Source: Toxoplasma gondii ME49 (lineage: Eukaryota > Apicomplexa > Conoidasida > Eucoccidiorida > Sarcocystidae). From it: 64,000 bases of DNA. Under the pieces are notes generated by a model, which had not been told where the DNA came from, ran no database searches, and saw only the letters and a list, made by a program, of their open reading frames with translations. Below, piece after piece: positions 23,994-35,107 of this stretch. The stretch lies in contig NC_031478.1 of the NCBI RefSeq assembly GCF_000006565.2, positions 2,153,874 through 2,217,873 of the forward strand, written 5' to 3'. Made by a program: the position numbers and the translations under genes. Each line of letters opens with the position of its first letter. The stretch's first letter is position 1.

Positions 23994-26900
23994 TCAGTGA
24001 TGGAGAGAGTGGTCATGCACCTCATGGGTATGTGTGGCTCCATGTGCGCTGTGTCCGTGGTCAGAGTGAAGGTGACGGCAGTACGGCGTGTGAATCAGGT
24101 TAAGGCCGAACAACGCGCCGAGTCCAACGACGAAGGCCAGGAACTTGACGAAACGCCTCACGCGCGAGCAGCTTCCAGAAAATTCCGAGAGCATCTGAAC
24201 ACCAGCAACAAGGGAAAAGAGACTCGCCTGCACCTTCGACAAATGTGGAGACATTTTAATTGTCAACCCAAAGACACGACATAGTTGGAGATGCGGAGCG
24301 GTTTCGCACGACCTCCCGTGACAAGAGTGACAGCGAGTGAAGAAGGCGGCCGAAACACGCGGGAGCAACAGTGATGTGACACATCCTTACCTCATTTGCT
24401 GCGTAAAGAATTGCGCCGACAGCCAACGCATTGAACACACCAGAGACTCTCGTGCCTGCAGGCAATGGAAACAGCAAACGCCACGAGGGCTTCAACTCCC
24501 TCACGCGAGGAGACCTCTCCGAAAACGGGTAAAACGGATGCTACCGGCGGAAATCCCTTCCAAAGCCATCCGAATTGACAAAGTTGGGGGCCTCGACATG
24601 AAACTCAAGCCTGTGAAAACCTTGAAAAACTCACCAGCGGTGGCCGCAAAGGCCCCCAACAGAATGCCAAGAGGTGAGGCAATAATAAAGGCTGCCAACA
24701 TGACGACGAATGGGACCGTATTCTGCAGAAAGCATCCGGACAAATTCACGGTCAAATGAGGAAGTAAGACGAACAACAAAAAGAGACGGTCACACAAACT
24801 CGTTGACCTGGTTCTACCATGTCAGCACACTGTTGAGCGTTCAACCACACAATACCAGACGTTGACGACTTGTTTGTAACCAAAAAGAACTTAAAAAGCC
24901 CAGACCCGATACAGCGCTTTCCTTGAAAGTTTTGCTGTTGTACAGGGACAAATGGACAAACATGCTCCACATATCTCTTCTACAGTTTGAAGATTTCTGG
25001 ACCTGCCATCATGTAGTTAGATTTTTACTTCCATACAACCGTCAACATTCTGGGTCAACCTCTTTTTCGATTTATGTCCTGAAATGCTGAACTTGGCTTG
25101 AAATAGAAAATTGGTTTTTAGTGCTCTAAAAGACTTTACGCTTGAACACCTTCTACCCTCCGTTATCACGAAATGTCACTGTATTAGTAGACTGAAAGCT
25201 TCAGAAATGCAGTGCACGTCAATATAAATTTCATAGAAGCACACATAGTATGACTCAATGCCTTCCGCGGATTCGTATTTACCACAAGTCCAACTTCGCC
25301 AGGAGGGCTTCCTGGACAGCGGCGGGAAACTCTTTCCTTTTGTTCTTTGTCTTAGGGCGAAGCCTCACCATGTTCATTTTCAAAAGAGTAGACGCGACTG
25401 CGACTGCCTCTGCTCCCTTGTGACCAAGAATGGCGAGAGTGGCAATCCACACATTTTGACTTGTCTGCGTTGTTCCGAGAATAATCCCTGACACAAAAAA
25501 GAAACCAACAGCGCTGAAAATGCCTCGTTAGAAAAGTAGACATTAGAGCAAATGGCTCTGAATGGCGATCTCGCTCTCCTGATTCAGATGGTGCGACTTT
25601 TCATTTCCTTGCTCTCAGCCGTTTGTCCTTCAAAACGCACGTTTGTCTCATAACCAAACAGTTTGTCTGCATGCGTCGACTCAACCAGAACAGTCCTACT
25701 GATTCCCTGCCGATGCGACACAAATCTCCACGGGCGAACGAAACGTCCGCCCGACAGCACGAATCACAGGTTTTGCGAGTGATCAGCTCAAATACAAAAG
25801 CCTTCACAAGCGGCGTAAGTCACAATATTCGCACCGGCGCAAAAAGAAAGACTCGATCCACTCGCGTGCAATCAGAGGTCGCCCCGACATCACTGGCGTT
25901 GAACCAACAGGTCGTTCCTTCTTCGTTCTCTCTTCTAAGGTACGAGGACTGCGGCGCTTCTACTCTCCACAGCTTCTCCGTTTCCAAAGAGAGATCGACG
26001 AAGAACACGCACCTTCAAAAATGGCGTGGACTCCCAGGGCGAGAGCGAGGGAGATCTTGGTGCCTTCGAGTTTCGAACAACACCTGAGAAATCCGTTTAT
26101 CTTCTCCCAGCCACTCTCCCTGGTGACTACACCTCGGTCTCCGCTTTCATGGGGACGTTGGAAAAGCCCGCCAAGCTCAGACTTGCCCAGGCCGTTGCTG
26201 CAGCACTTATCTCCGTGGCAGGTGCCGACAGAAACCTGGAGCTGAACAGGGGGGATCACTGATTTGTAGCGACAACTCGACCCACGGCCTTGGCAGGGAA
26301 AGGCTGAGGAAAGAACTTTCGACAGTTTGTTTCCACAGGCTCCCCCGGAGGCTGCACTCGCATCGCTGCACTGCGGGTCCGCCTGTCTTCCACCCAGGTC
26401 GTCTCCGCCCTAAAAACAGGACACGAAACACAACACTTGAGACACTCCGGTGGTACCCTGACATATCTGCGGCATACACAGCAAGCGAAAAAAACACAAT
26501 TACCTGAGTAATATCGGTCAGAAGAAACCACGGGAGCGCCATCATCTGTCTGGGTGCGTGCAGAACAAGAACTGCGAAAGCAGCCACCACATAGGAGTTG
26601 AGCAATCCGCCCGCACGCAACACGCAAACTTTCAAGAAGCAAAAACTGTGCCTTGAACTGCGTTCTGTAGTGGACACATCAAGGAAAAGGCCGCGGAAAC
26701 AAGGGGACGAAAACGCGGCGCCAACTGCAATTCTAGATCAGCCTGAGCAGTCCGCGACACCAATTACTGCGCTGTTACACGTATCAGAAGATGAAAAGTA
26801 TTGTTTTTGATAACTGAGAAAAACCTTAGACAGGTACTGAAGTCTGCACCGGCTGCTCCGCTCGGCATCCCTCTGTCAGACGTACGCAAAGTTCTGCAAC

Positions 26901-29606
26901 ATTGCTTTCGATAACAGCAAACATTTCTGGATATGTACTCGAGTCTGACCTGTCTGGCCCGCCCTGGCACCTTGCAGCAGACACTCTCAACTGAAAATGA
27001 CTGTTCGCTTTTGTCACTTACCTGCACATTGACGCCGATTGACCCAGAATGGATTCGGGAATCCGAATCCGGGCAGTGTGAGTGGCTGTGGCAGCACTTG
27101 GCTGCCCCGCCTCCGGCTCCACAGCAGCCGCCCGCATGCACGCACGGGACTCCTTCTGCATGTCTTCGCGTCCCTCTGCACCCCGTCTCCTGGCCACAGC
27201 AGCCTTCCGATTGTCGCCCATTGGCTTCGCTTGCCGGTCGGGTCCGCTCTTTCTGGTAGCCGCAGGACTCACGTTGCCGCTCTGAGGACGGCACTACAGA
27301 CGAGGAGGTGCCCGCGCAGCTGGGTGCGAGGTCGGAAGACTCGTCGCAAGGCCTGCGGGAGTCAGCGGATCGCGAAATCCCGTCAAGGTTCTTCGCAACT
27401 GCGGCGGCATCGGTCGCCGCGTGGCTCCTGTCCTCGAATATGTGCGAGCAGGCCGTTTCCTCCCGCGACTGCTGGCCAGCCGTGAGGCCTTCCTGCACTG
27501 GGGAGACCGGCGAGAAGGCGTCGACTGACGGCGGTGTGGAAGCCGGAGTTCCGGGGAGTGCGAGAGGCAGCTCGACGCTGCCGCCTCCAGGGAGCTCGCG
27601 CTCGCCAGACATGCCGTTCACAGTCGTTATCGCCTCCAGACAGTCGTCGCAGTCGGGGCAGTAATTCGCCTCCGTGCACAGACCGTGGTGTTGGGCATGG
27701 TGGTGCGACGAGTGAGGAAGGGATCGTGGCGAAGGCACGGGAGAATGAGCAAGAGCGCCCTCAGGAACAGCCACGAAAGCGCCAGGTCGAGGCGCTGAGG
27801 AACCCACAATCAGGGCGTTGTCGTGGTGACAATCTGCAAAGCAAAGCGGAAACGCGGCCGTTGGAAAAATCCACAAAACGGCACACAACGCAGACTGGGG
27901 AAAGCACGCCGGCCAGAAAAAACACGCAAAGAAGCGAAAAGCAGACTGACACGCGGCAGCCACGCACGGACTTGAACAAGCGAGCGGACAGCATGCGCGA
28001 ATGGCCGCATGACACTCCGAACGTACCGCGGAGGCCACAGATCCGGATGGGAACTGGAGGTGTTGTATCCTGCAAGCGCGTTCAGAGGAACTAACGCGAC
28101 CACGTGTGCAGACGTATGAGACAAGAAAGATCAACAACATTTGCTAAACGCTCTAGTCTGGTCGCAATCTTGAATCAATTGACAATGACATGTGTTCACT
28201 AGAGTCAGAAAGCGCTCTGTTCTGCGGTGCTACGACTTTGGGTTGCCTGTCAGCGTGGACATCTCGTTGGCTCCGTGTTTCGTCTAGTTGTGACTTGAAC
28301 ATCTATTTTCCCCCCCGTTTTCTGTCAAAACTCACGTGTGTGACCGCCGCCGAGGAGGATCTCCAAACCAAGCATGGCCGTGAACCCGACAGCAGCCAGC
28401 AGGTAGGCGATGTTATAAGGGTGACTGTGGTGAGAAGAGTCGCCATCTAGAACGAGGAGAATGCCGGTCTCACTCAGCTGGGTCACAGCCTCAGGGAGCA
28501 CGTGAATCAGCGCAAGACCCAGAAAGGCACCTGAAAACAAGACACCCGCGACGCACGGACTCTGGCCCAGACGGCATGAAAAGAGGATGACGCAACTGGT
28601 GGGGTCACTGCCGCATGCTTTTCGAATGATAGTGGCTGCGCTAGCAGCGGCACGAACAAAACACATGTTGGAATGTATGAGGGGGAAACTGTAGTTTATT
28701 TCAATCACATAGCACATAAGATTGCTCTCCACTGCGTTCAAGCTTTACACTGGATACAAGACCCTGGCACAGGCCCCCCGCGGTAGGAACAGGCGGTGTC
28801 AACAGCCCAGTAGGAACCGAACAAACGATTCTAGTGAGGTTCTTCTTCAGTTGGTGAGCAGCACAATGGCTCTCGAAATGGCCGATAGAGAAACGCACCC
28901 TTTCGAATGGAGACTCAACCCCCCCGAGGGTTTCTGTCTTCGTTCTGTGGAAAAGCAAGTTATTCAGACCTCGAGTCAGGGAACTCCGTATACACAAAAA
29001 TGCCGAAAAAGCAGATGCAGCATGCAGCATAAATTGCCACCGTGCTGTTACTTTTCTAACTGCATTTGGAACGCTAGCGCGTGCACAGATCTTAGATAGA
29101 AACGAGTAGGTCAATGAACTCTCAAGCTCCGCCGCCTCCGCCCGCCTACGTATGTTTCCTGAACCGTCTGCCCAGTGAATTTAAAACCCCGACGCCGTAC
29201 ACACGAAAGAAATGCACTACGTGAAAGACACAACATCCCTGCAAGCACGTATCGGCCCGATCTTCAGATGGAACTGCACGCTGCAAAACTGTTCTTTTCC
29301 CCTGGTCTCTGACGCGCGGAATAACTTACCGGCAGCAAAGCAATTGATGATGGATAGCAGCGCTTGACACATCCGCAGGCGGCTGTCTGCACGTCCTCTG
29401 CGGGAATATTTTTGAGCCTGTCTCGCGATATAGACAGGTATCAGACAACATAGCGTGGAGACAGCGACCATGGTGATCGCTGAGAGGAGTTGGGCCGCCC
29501 ACAAGTGCAGGGACTCGCCTCCGTCATCATGGCGCTCTTCGGCATGATGGCTGGAATCGTGGACGTGGGCGTGAACGGACTCCGTTCCCGTCCCCCCTTC
29601 CGTCAT
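23994..29606 (-). CDS. ZIP-family divalent metal transporter
   Basis: Imports zinc or iron into the cytosol. Eight exons fit phase exactly: 29606-29330, 28530-28336, 27833-27022, 26235-26013, 25487-25369, 24722-24635, 24455-24391 and about 24227-23994 (about 670 aa). The protein starts MTEGGTGTESVHAHVHDSS, a His-rich exterior tail, then TM1 (LHLWAAQLLSAITMVAV). TM2 carries the ZIP signature FAAGAFLGLALIHVLPEA, split by intron 1. TM3 (IAYLLAAVGFTAMLGLEILL) is followed by HTHCHHD and a Ser/Cys/His-rich loop of about 330 residues. TM4 holds LALALGVHAIFEGG and TM5 LAILGHKGAEAVAVASTLL, the two metal-binding helices (H..E and HK..E). TM6-TM8 follow (FVVMLAAFIIASPLG, VFNALAVGAILYAANE, FLAFVVGLGALFGLNL), then a His-rich C-tail. 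The HK..E form of TM5 points to the classical ZIP I/II group rather than the LIV-1 type. The acceptor of exon 8 could also be six bases upstream. Confidence 0.92.
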
Positions 29607-30315
29607 TTTTCTCCGCGTTCCTCGGCGTCAAAAATGGAAACGAACCGCGAGCTGGGTCATGCGAAACGCGGGTGTCCACTAGACACCCTGCAAGAAAATT
29701 GACAGTTACCGCGGAAACTTATGACTCGACAACTAGAAGCCGGGTCCACATTCCTAAGAAGTGCGCGCGGTGTGCTTACACCTTAAAAGCACGTGAAGGT
29801 GTCTCGTCGGCGAATGACAGCCACCCACGGCGCAACAACCAGCTTCACTACAGAGAAAGTGGTTGTTGATGCTGCATTCAACAGAGGCGCCTCGCCTCTT
29901 ATTCAGCACCCAATGAAAAAAAAACGAATCGCTCTTCCGCAGCGTCAAATGAGTGCCTGGCTCCAGCTTCACATTTCAGCTGCTGGTGCCCCAATTGAAA
30001 TCCCCGACCAGCGACGCAAATCAGTCGTTCTTTCGCGTGAGAACAGACGACGTGCAACTCTTTCCGTTTCGGAGCAACTAAATCAAGGGACAGACAACAT
30101 GCACTCCTGGCGTTGCGTTTGCGCGATACTTTGGGGGGGTCTGAAAAAGATTGACAGGAAGACGACCTTCTAACACATAGATTGTGTTTACCGTTACCGT
30201 CTAGGGATCTCTCGACTCGGGTGAAGCATTCAATGCCCATGTGCAGAACACCTGAAGCGAAACGCAAACGCCCTGCCTTCTTTCCACTGCCTTGAAACGC
30301 TGTCATCCGACACGA
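29607..30315. other. Upstream region of the ZIP gene
   Basis: No coding exon is supported. It lies directly 5' of the minus-strand ZIP start and presumably contains its promoter and leader. A 126-codon plus ORF near 29793-30173 has no matching splice signals and is treated as chance. Confidence 0.35.
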
Positions 30316-31790
30316 TTAGAAAGTCAAAACTGACGGTCGACTGGTGGGAACTGTAATCCTTTGTTTCCCCGCCAACCGTCCCAGTGTATATTTACCCATG
30401 AGGGGCGCCTGGTTACTGTCCCTAGATCTTTGGAACGAATGAATTGCGTTTTTGCGCCGTTTCTGTAGAAAGAGCAGGCGGGTGCAAGTGACGCAATCAA
30501 TCTGCCGCAGCCCCTCCCCGGCCCCGCCAACAGTGACGAACGCTTGCCAGAGGCAGCGTGTCAAACGCGATTTCGTTCCAGTGGAAACCAATGACGGTTC
30601 TTCCCAGTACTCGAGCGATTTACCACGTGAGGAAATCCTACTCGGGTACGCAAATCTCCCCGCACTACATATAAACAAACAAGTATGTAAGGAACCGCGA
30701 GGGGACCTATGTTACGCGTCCCGGAGAGAAGATGGAGAACCACCGGCATTTGTTTTTCTGCAGACGCGGCAGGAAAACACACGCGCCCCTTCACAGCAGA
30801 GGACAGCATAAATCCCTGGAAAGACCAGCACGCCGAGGCCCGCCGCTGCAACAAAGAAAGGAGTTACGTCAGGGGAAAGGCCCTGCCAGTAGCTGGCAGC
30901 AGTTAAGCGCGAAAGTCGCGCAGAACTGAGGTTTTGCTGAACGCGGACAAGACTGGCGTGCTACGCCAAGGATAGAGGAAAGGCAGAACGACCACTACGA
31001 CACACTTTTAAGCGAATGGTCATCATTCTCCCAAGTTTCCACAGCGGAAGAAACCACGGAGAAAGAGTAACGGGAAATTGGGTCGTGCTCGACCAACCTT
31101 TCTCAACTCGCGTACATGAGGGACAAGAAAAGACGCTCCTCCTCAATCGACTGTGAGGGGCTGGCGCTCCTTTTAGCGCGACCCCACAAGGGCGGCGTAC
31201 GAGACACTGCTGCCCAAGGTGCACGTTGTTTTCTTCGAGTAAATCAGTGAGTCATCGGTTAAAATCGTAGCACGAGCAAAGGGCACGGTTCGACCTATAT
31301 TTTCAGGGAGATGTCTCAAAATTTCTCCGACAGTATCACCTGTGAAGACAAGAAGGGTCTCATGAAGCTGCCTAGTGCAAGACCTTACGGAACCTCTTAC
31401 AGGATTCGTCTGAGGCAGCAGAAATAGCCTTTCTTTGTCAAGCTGAGTGTCTGGCATTTGAAATTTGTCAAAGAAAACAGTGGAACCTGTTTAAGAAAAG
31501 AGAAGACGTATTACGACGACACAACAAAAAACCAGATGACAGCCTTTTCTGCTGCCAGGAAAAACCGGATGGCATGTCTAACAGAAAGGGACATCATCAA
31601 TGAACGTTCCTCTGTGGATTTGCCGTAATTCGGTCCTCCGCTCTTCTTTTTCTCCCCGTACACTTCCTCTGTCTTCCTTTGCGTCCTTCCACGCTTCTTC
31701 GCCTTCATCCAACTGCTGTCCCTTTTTGTGTTGAACGATGATGACACTCCATCATTGGTTTGCCTGTTGCAGCGCCACGGTCAGTCGTGA
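30316..31790 (-). CDS. Exon-like fragments of an unrecognised gene
   Basis: Minus-strand pieces that look like exons in order. About 31760-31580: QHKKGQQLDEGEEAWKDAKE, then RRTELRQIHRGTFIDD. About 31490-31400, after the acceptor tttaaacag: STVFFDKFQMPDTQLDKERL, then FLLPQTNP next to a gtaaga donor. About 31345-31173, after cttcacag: GDTVGEILRHLPENIG and TVPFARATILTDDSLIYSKK, to a stop. Farther down, 30470-30316 after the strong acceptor ctctttctacag reads KRRKNAIHSFQRSRDSNQ to a stop at 30316. Phases between the first three pieces can be satisfied with plausible donors, but no start exon was found. The middle part (DTVGEI.., ATILTDD) loosely recalls a ubiquitin-like fold. That is a guess, and no function is assigned. 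Confidence 0.35.
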
Positions 31791-34700
31791 CCAGTCCGCT
31801 ATTTTGTGACTAAAGGGATGACGGCATGCTACATTCAATAACATACAAGTCAGAACGAAATTCTTTGCTGGAAGCAGCCGGGAGGAACGGTTAGCGTGGA
31901 TTCAGTATAAAGTAGGAAGGGTCAGGAACGCAAGAATAACATCCCACCAATCGGTGCCATGGAAAACTGTATGTTCAATATCACGTGACACACTCCACAA
32001 AAAACAAAAAACGACAGGACAACCGTAGCGAAAAAGAAAGTAGGTGATGGAGATATTCTGGAGCTGAATGTTTATCCGCACTCACATGCCACCCGTCGAC
32101 TGCCAGCAAGAAGGCGGTGTTACACGACTGCATTTACGTGCCCACCACCTGATGGGAGCTTTCGGAGTGAGCTGCATTCCAGATGGTAGCTTTGTTTATG
32201 TGTTTTTTCATAATAGAGTTATGGTGATGGCGGTGTACTTGTTGACGGTATGCCTACATTGTTTAACGAAGAGCCTACGTACCCATTTACGGAGGATAAG
32301 CGGGAGATAAAAGGGCATCGAAGGAAGATAATGAAACAGCAAATCACTTGTTGAGTCTTTGATTTTTAGTAAGTCTATTGGGGATTCTGGTACACCACTG
32401 TTCTAAAACTGAACCACTGACTCGTAGTTCGGTACTCGGGATCACTCACGTGTGGAGCCGCGTTGTTTGTTGTTCTAAACGAACACGTTGTGCTGTTTAT
32501 TTGCAGCTTCAATACACTCAATTAAGACAAGAGGGCAATTGCCATGGCTCGAATACGTAACCTTGCAAAAAGCGTTTCGTTTTCCCGTCAGGTCGCCCGT
32601 TTAGGTTGTGCTGCAAACATTCCGAACCGTGTACGAAGGTTGTTCCGTACTGATATATGAACAAAGGCGTCCTTGTGGCGCGTCGACGCCTAAAATCCAA
32701 CGCTATCTTACACCTGACTCGCGGACTGTGTTTAAGCTATTACTACGCCAGCAAGGTTAATGGCCACAGCTTCGTTGCAAGCATGGGACTCAATTCGTTT
32801 CTGGATTTGCCCCCTCTGTTTTCGTTCTACAACGACTAATTGAGGCAAGACGCAGCGCTGTTGCTTTAACACGGAGAAAGAGAAGTGGAATACTGCTTTA
32901 TACGGACGTAGCAATATAGGTACACATGAATGCAGCATGCTATGAATTATGGTCCATTTGTGAACTTTTGCCTGGTACACAAAGTTCTAGATCAATGATG
33001 CATGCTTTTCGCCGCAATCGTACTACAGGTACTTCCTTGATCTTTTACCCAGTTACATTTGCAAGCAAAGGACGGTGACACCACTTCGACAGCTTTCATT
33101 GGCGCATTGGTATATAATTCTTTGAGGTTATTTCACCTGCGGCATCTTTATATCTCAGCCAGACTGACAACGACACCTGTGAGAGCACCCGGCACCCAAG
33201 GCACTCGCATATATTCTCGGAGACGTTCACGCCTCTTGCCCTCAGGAAACCCTGTTTATTCGGTCGCCATTGGATTTCTTACATTTCCTCCTCTCGACTA
33301 CGTCTGTTCGCCGTCAGGACATTTTCACCTAGCTTCACTCACACGCCTCTTGTACCTGCTCCGCCAACACATACGCTGCCGGGCAGTTTCTGTTTTCTTC
33401 TATAAAGTGATGGCCTATATACCACGATGCCGCATGAGAACCACCAACAAAAGAGAAGGCATTTTGTACTTTGTGTGATGCATTCTTTGCTTCGTCGTTT
33501 TAAGTTTGTCACGTAGCTAGCCTCCATCGCGGTGGTAAGAACACGAAAAATGGTACTTGAGCGAGAGGCACCTCACCACGAGCGTCACGGAATGTGGGTA
33601 ACGACAAGGCCATGATGTACTTCCTCTCTCCGTGCCTCCCTTGCTCGAAGGAAACCCCGATATCACTGGCTAACCTAGGAGACTTTTTCTTTCGTGTCCA
33701 TGCACGATTCGCGCTGTTCGTCCGGATCGCCATAATATGGGTCGGATTGGCGGGGGATATCCTGAGGAGGGTGATGATGAAACTGGAAACACCGCAAGAT
33801 AACACTGATCGACGACTCTTGAAGCGAAAAAAGATGGAAGGTATTATGGCCTTCTCTCGACCAAACCAACTCAGATTACAACTACATTCATGGTCACCTT
33901 GCATGCACATCTGTGTCCACGCCGCCTCGGGCAAGCAGCCACTAAAGAAAAGGCGAAACGGAAGCTTTTCCTCGCCTATTTCGTTGCAGGATTCCTTCTG
34001 TTTTCTGTTTCTTTTTACTCGTCGGCTATGGGACTCAATTCTGTCTTCCACGAGTCCGCGAATGGTCACGAACTCTTTGTCGAACGCGGCCCGCGTTGCC
34101 ACGCGCTCTGACAAACAACACTTCACCAAACACGTGATGCCCCGGTACCATTGTTTTGCTCTCGTTTGTTTATCAGTTTTCGGTTGTGTTCGTCAGATTT
34201 GCTGCTTCGTTTCGGCTACTCTCCTTCCATCCTTTCAAACTTGGACAGGAAATGTTTTTGCCGTGGCCCTGCCGTGCTTGTTGGGCGAACTGCGGTCCTC
34301 TCGACATTTTGATGGAGGGCTGTGCCGGGGTTGTCCCAGTGTGATCTTCCACTTGAGTCTTGTTTTGTTTTTAAATCACACAAACAGCTCTCTGTAAAGT
34401 CTGCTTTCGCAAGAGGCTCTCTAGGGACCACCAAGGACAGGCCCTACGCTTTTGACCCACGGGTGCATGTGTGGGCTGAAACTCCTGTCTGCCAGGCTTC
34501 GGCCCGTCGTGGTATTGAGCGTACTGTGTCTATTTAAATTTCAGTCACATCCAGAGATTTTATGGGTTCTTGAAGTCATGAACGCGTTCAATGGTCGTCT
34601 TTCACACCCCTCGAGGGTGCTTGTCTGAACTGGTATGGAGTTAAATGGGTGTGGTAGTTCCCCCAAACGAACAGCCGCTTGCGGGACGACTGATCTAACT

Positions 34701-35107
34701 GAGCATGACGGACATTTGGTGTCCGTGATCAATATATGCTGGTGCAGAACTGCGTCTAAACAGCGGGCGAGTCATGCCCACAAATTACTCTCCGTCCCGT
34801 TTGACTCTACCCCCCATTGCCTGAGCGTGTTTTCACGCCCCGTGTCCGTCCCAGCTTAACTTTTCCCTCACTTTGTCCAAACGAGGGTGCCCTTAGAATC
34901 CCTCAAGGTGCAGCTGTGTGAGAGTGCATACTAGCCAGCCGCCTGTCTGTCGGTTTCGTAGCTTTCGTGCACTTCGCTCGCACTTTCCTCCGCCTTTTCC
35001 GGTTGGGCTCCCGTTTTGCTTCCCATATCCACAGTAGCCTCTGTTACTTTCTCGGAATTCGTGTGATCGTCCACTTCCTTTTTCAGGCTGCTGGTCGCAG
35101 GCGGAAC
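31791..35107. other. Region upstream of the RAP gene, no confident gene
   Basis: Mostly T-rich sequence of the kind expected for promoters and long leaders. The longest open frame is plus-strand, about 33594-34397 (267 codons), without an ATG at its start and with a membrane-like but unfamiliar translation (for example RIAIIWVGLAGDILRR). A minus-strand frame of 206 codons covers the same DNA. Neither shows splice sites or family features, so neither is called as a gene. Confidence 0.4.

Noticed and set aside
27534..28094. 186-codon plus-strand Arg/Gln-rich ORF
   Set aside because: Shadow of ZIP exon 3 and its upstream intron in the opposite strand; low complexity and no splice or start support.
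26764..28140. 458-codon minus ORF taken as a separate gene
   Set aside because: Its middle part is exon 3 of the ZIP gene; the ends run into introns.
33594..34397. 267-codon plus-strand ORF upstream of the RAP gene
   Set aside because: It does not begin with ATG, a 206-codon frame is open on the other strand over the same DNA, the translation has no family feature, and it lies in T-rich leader-like sequence.
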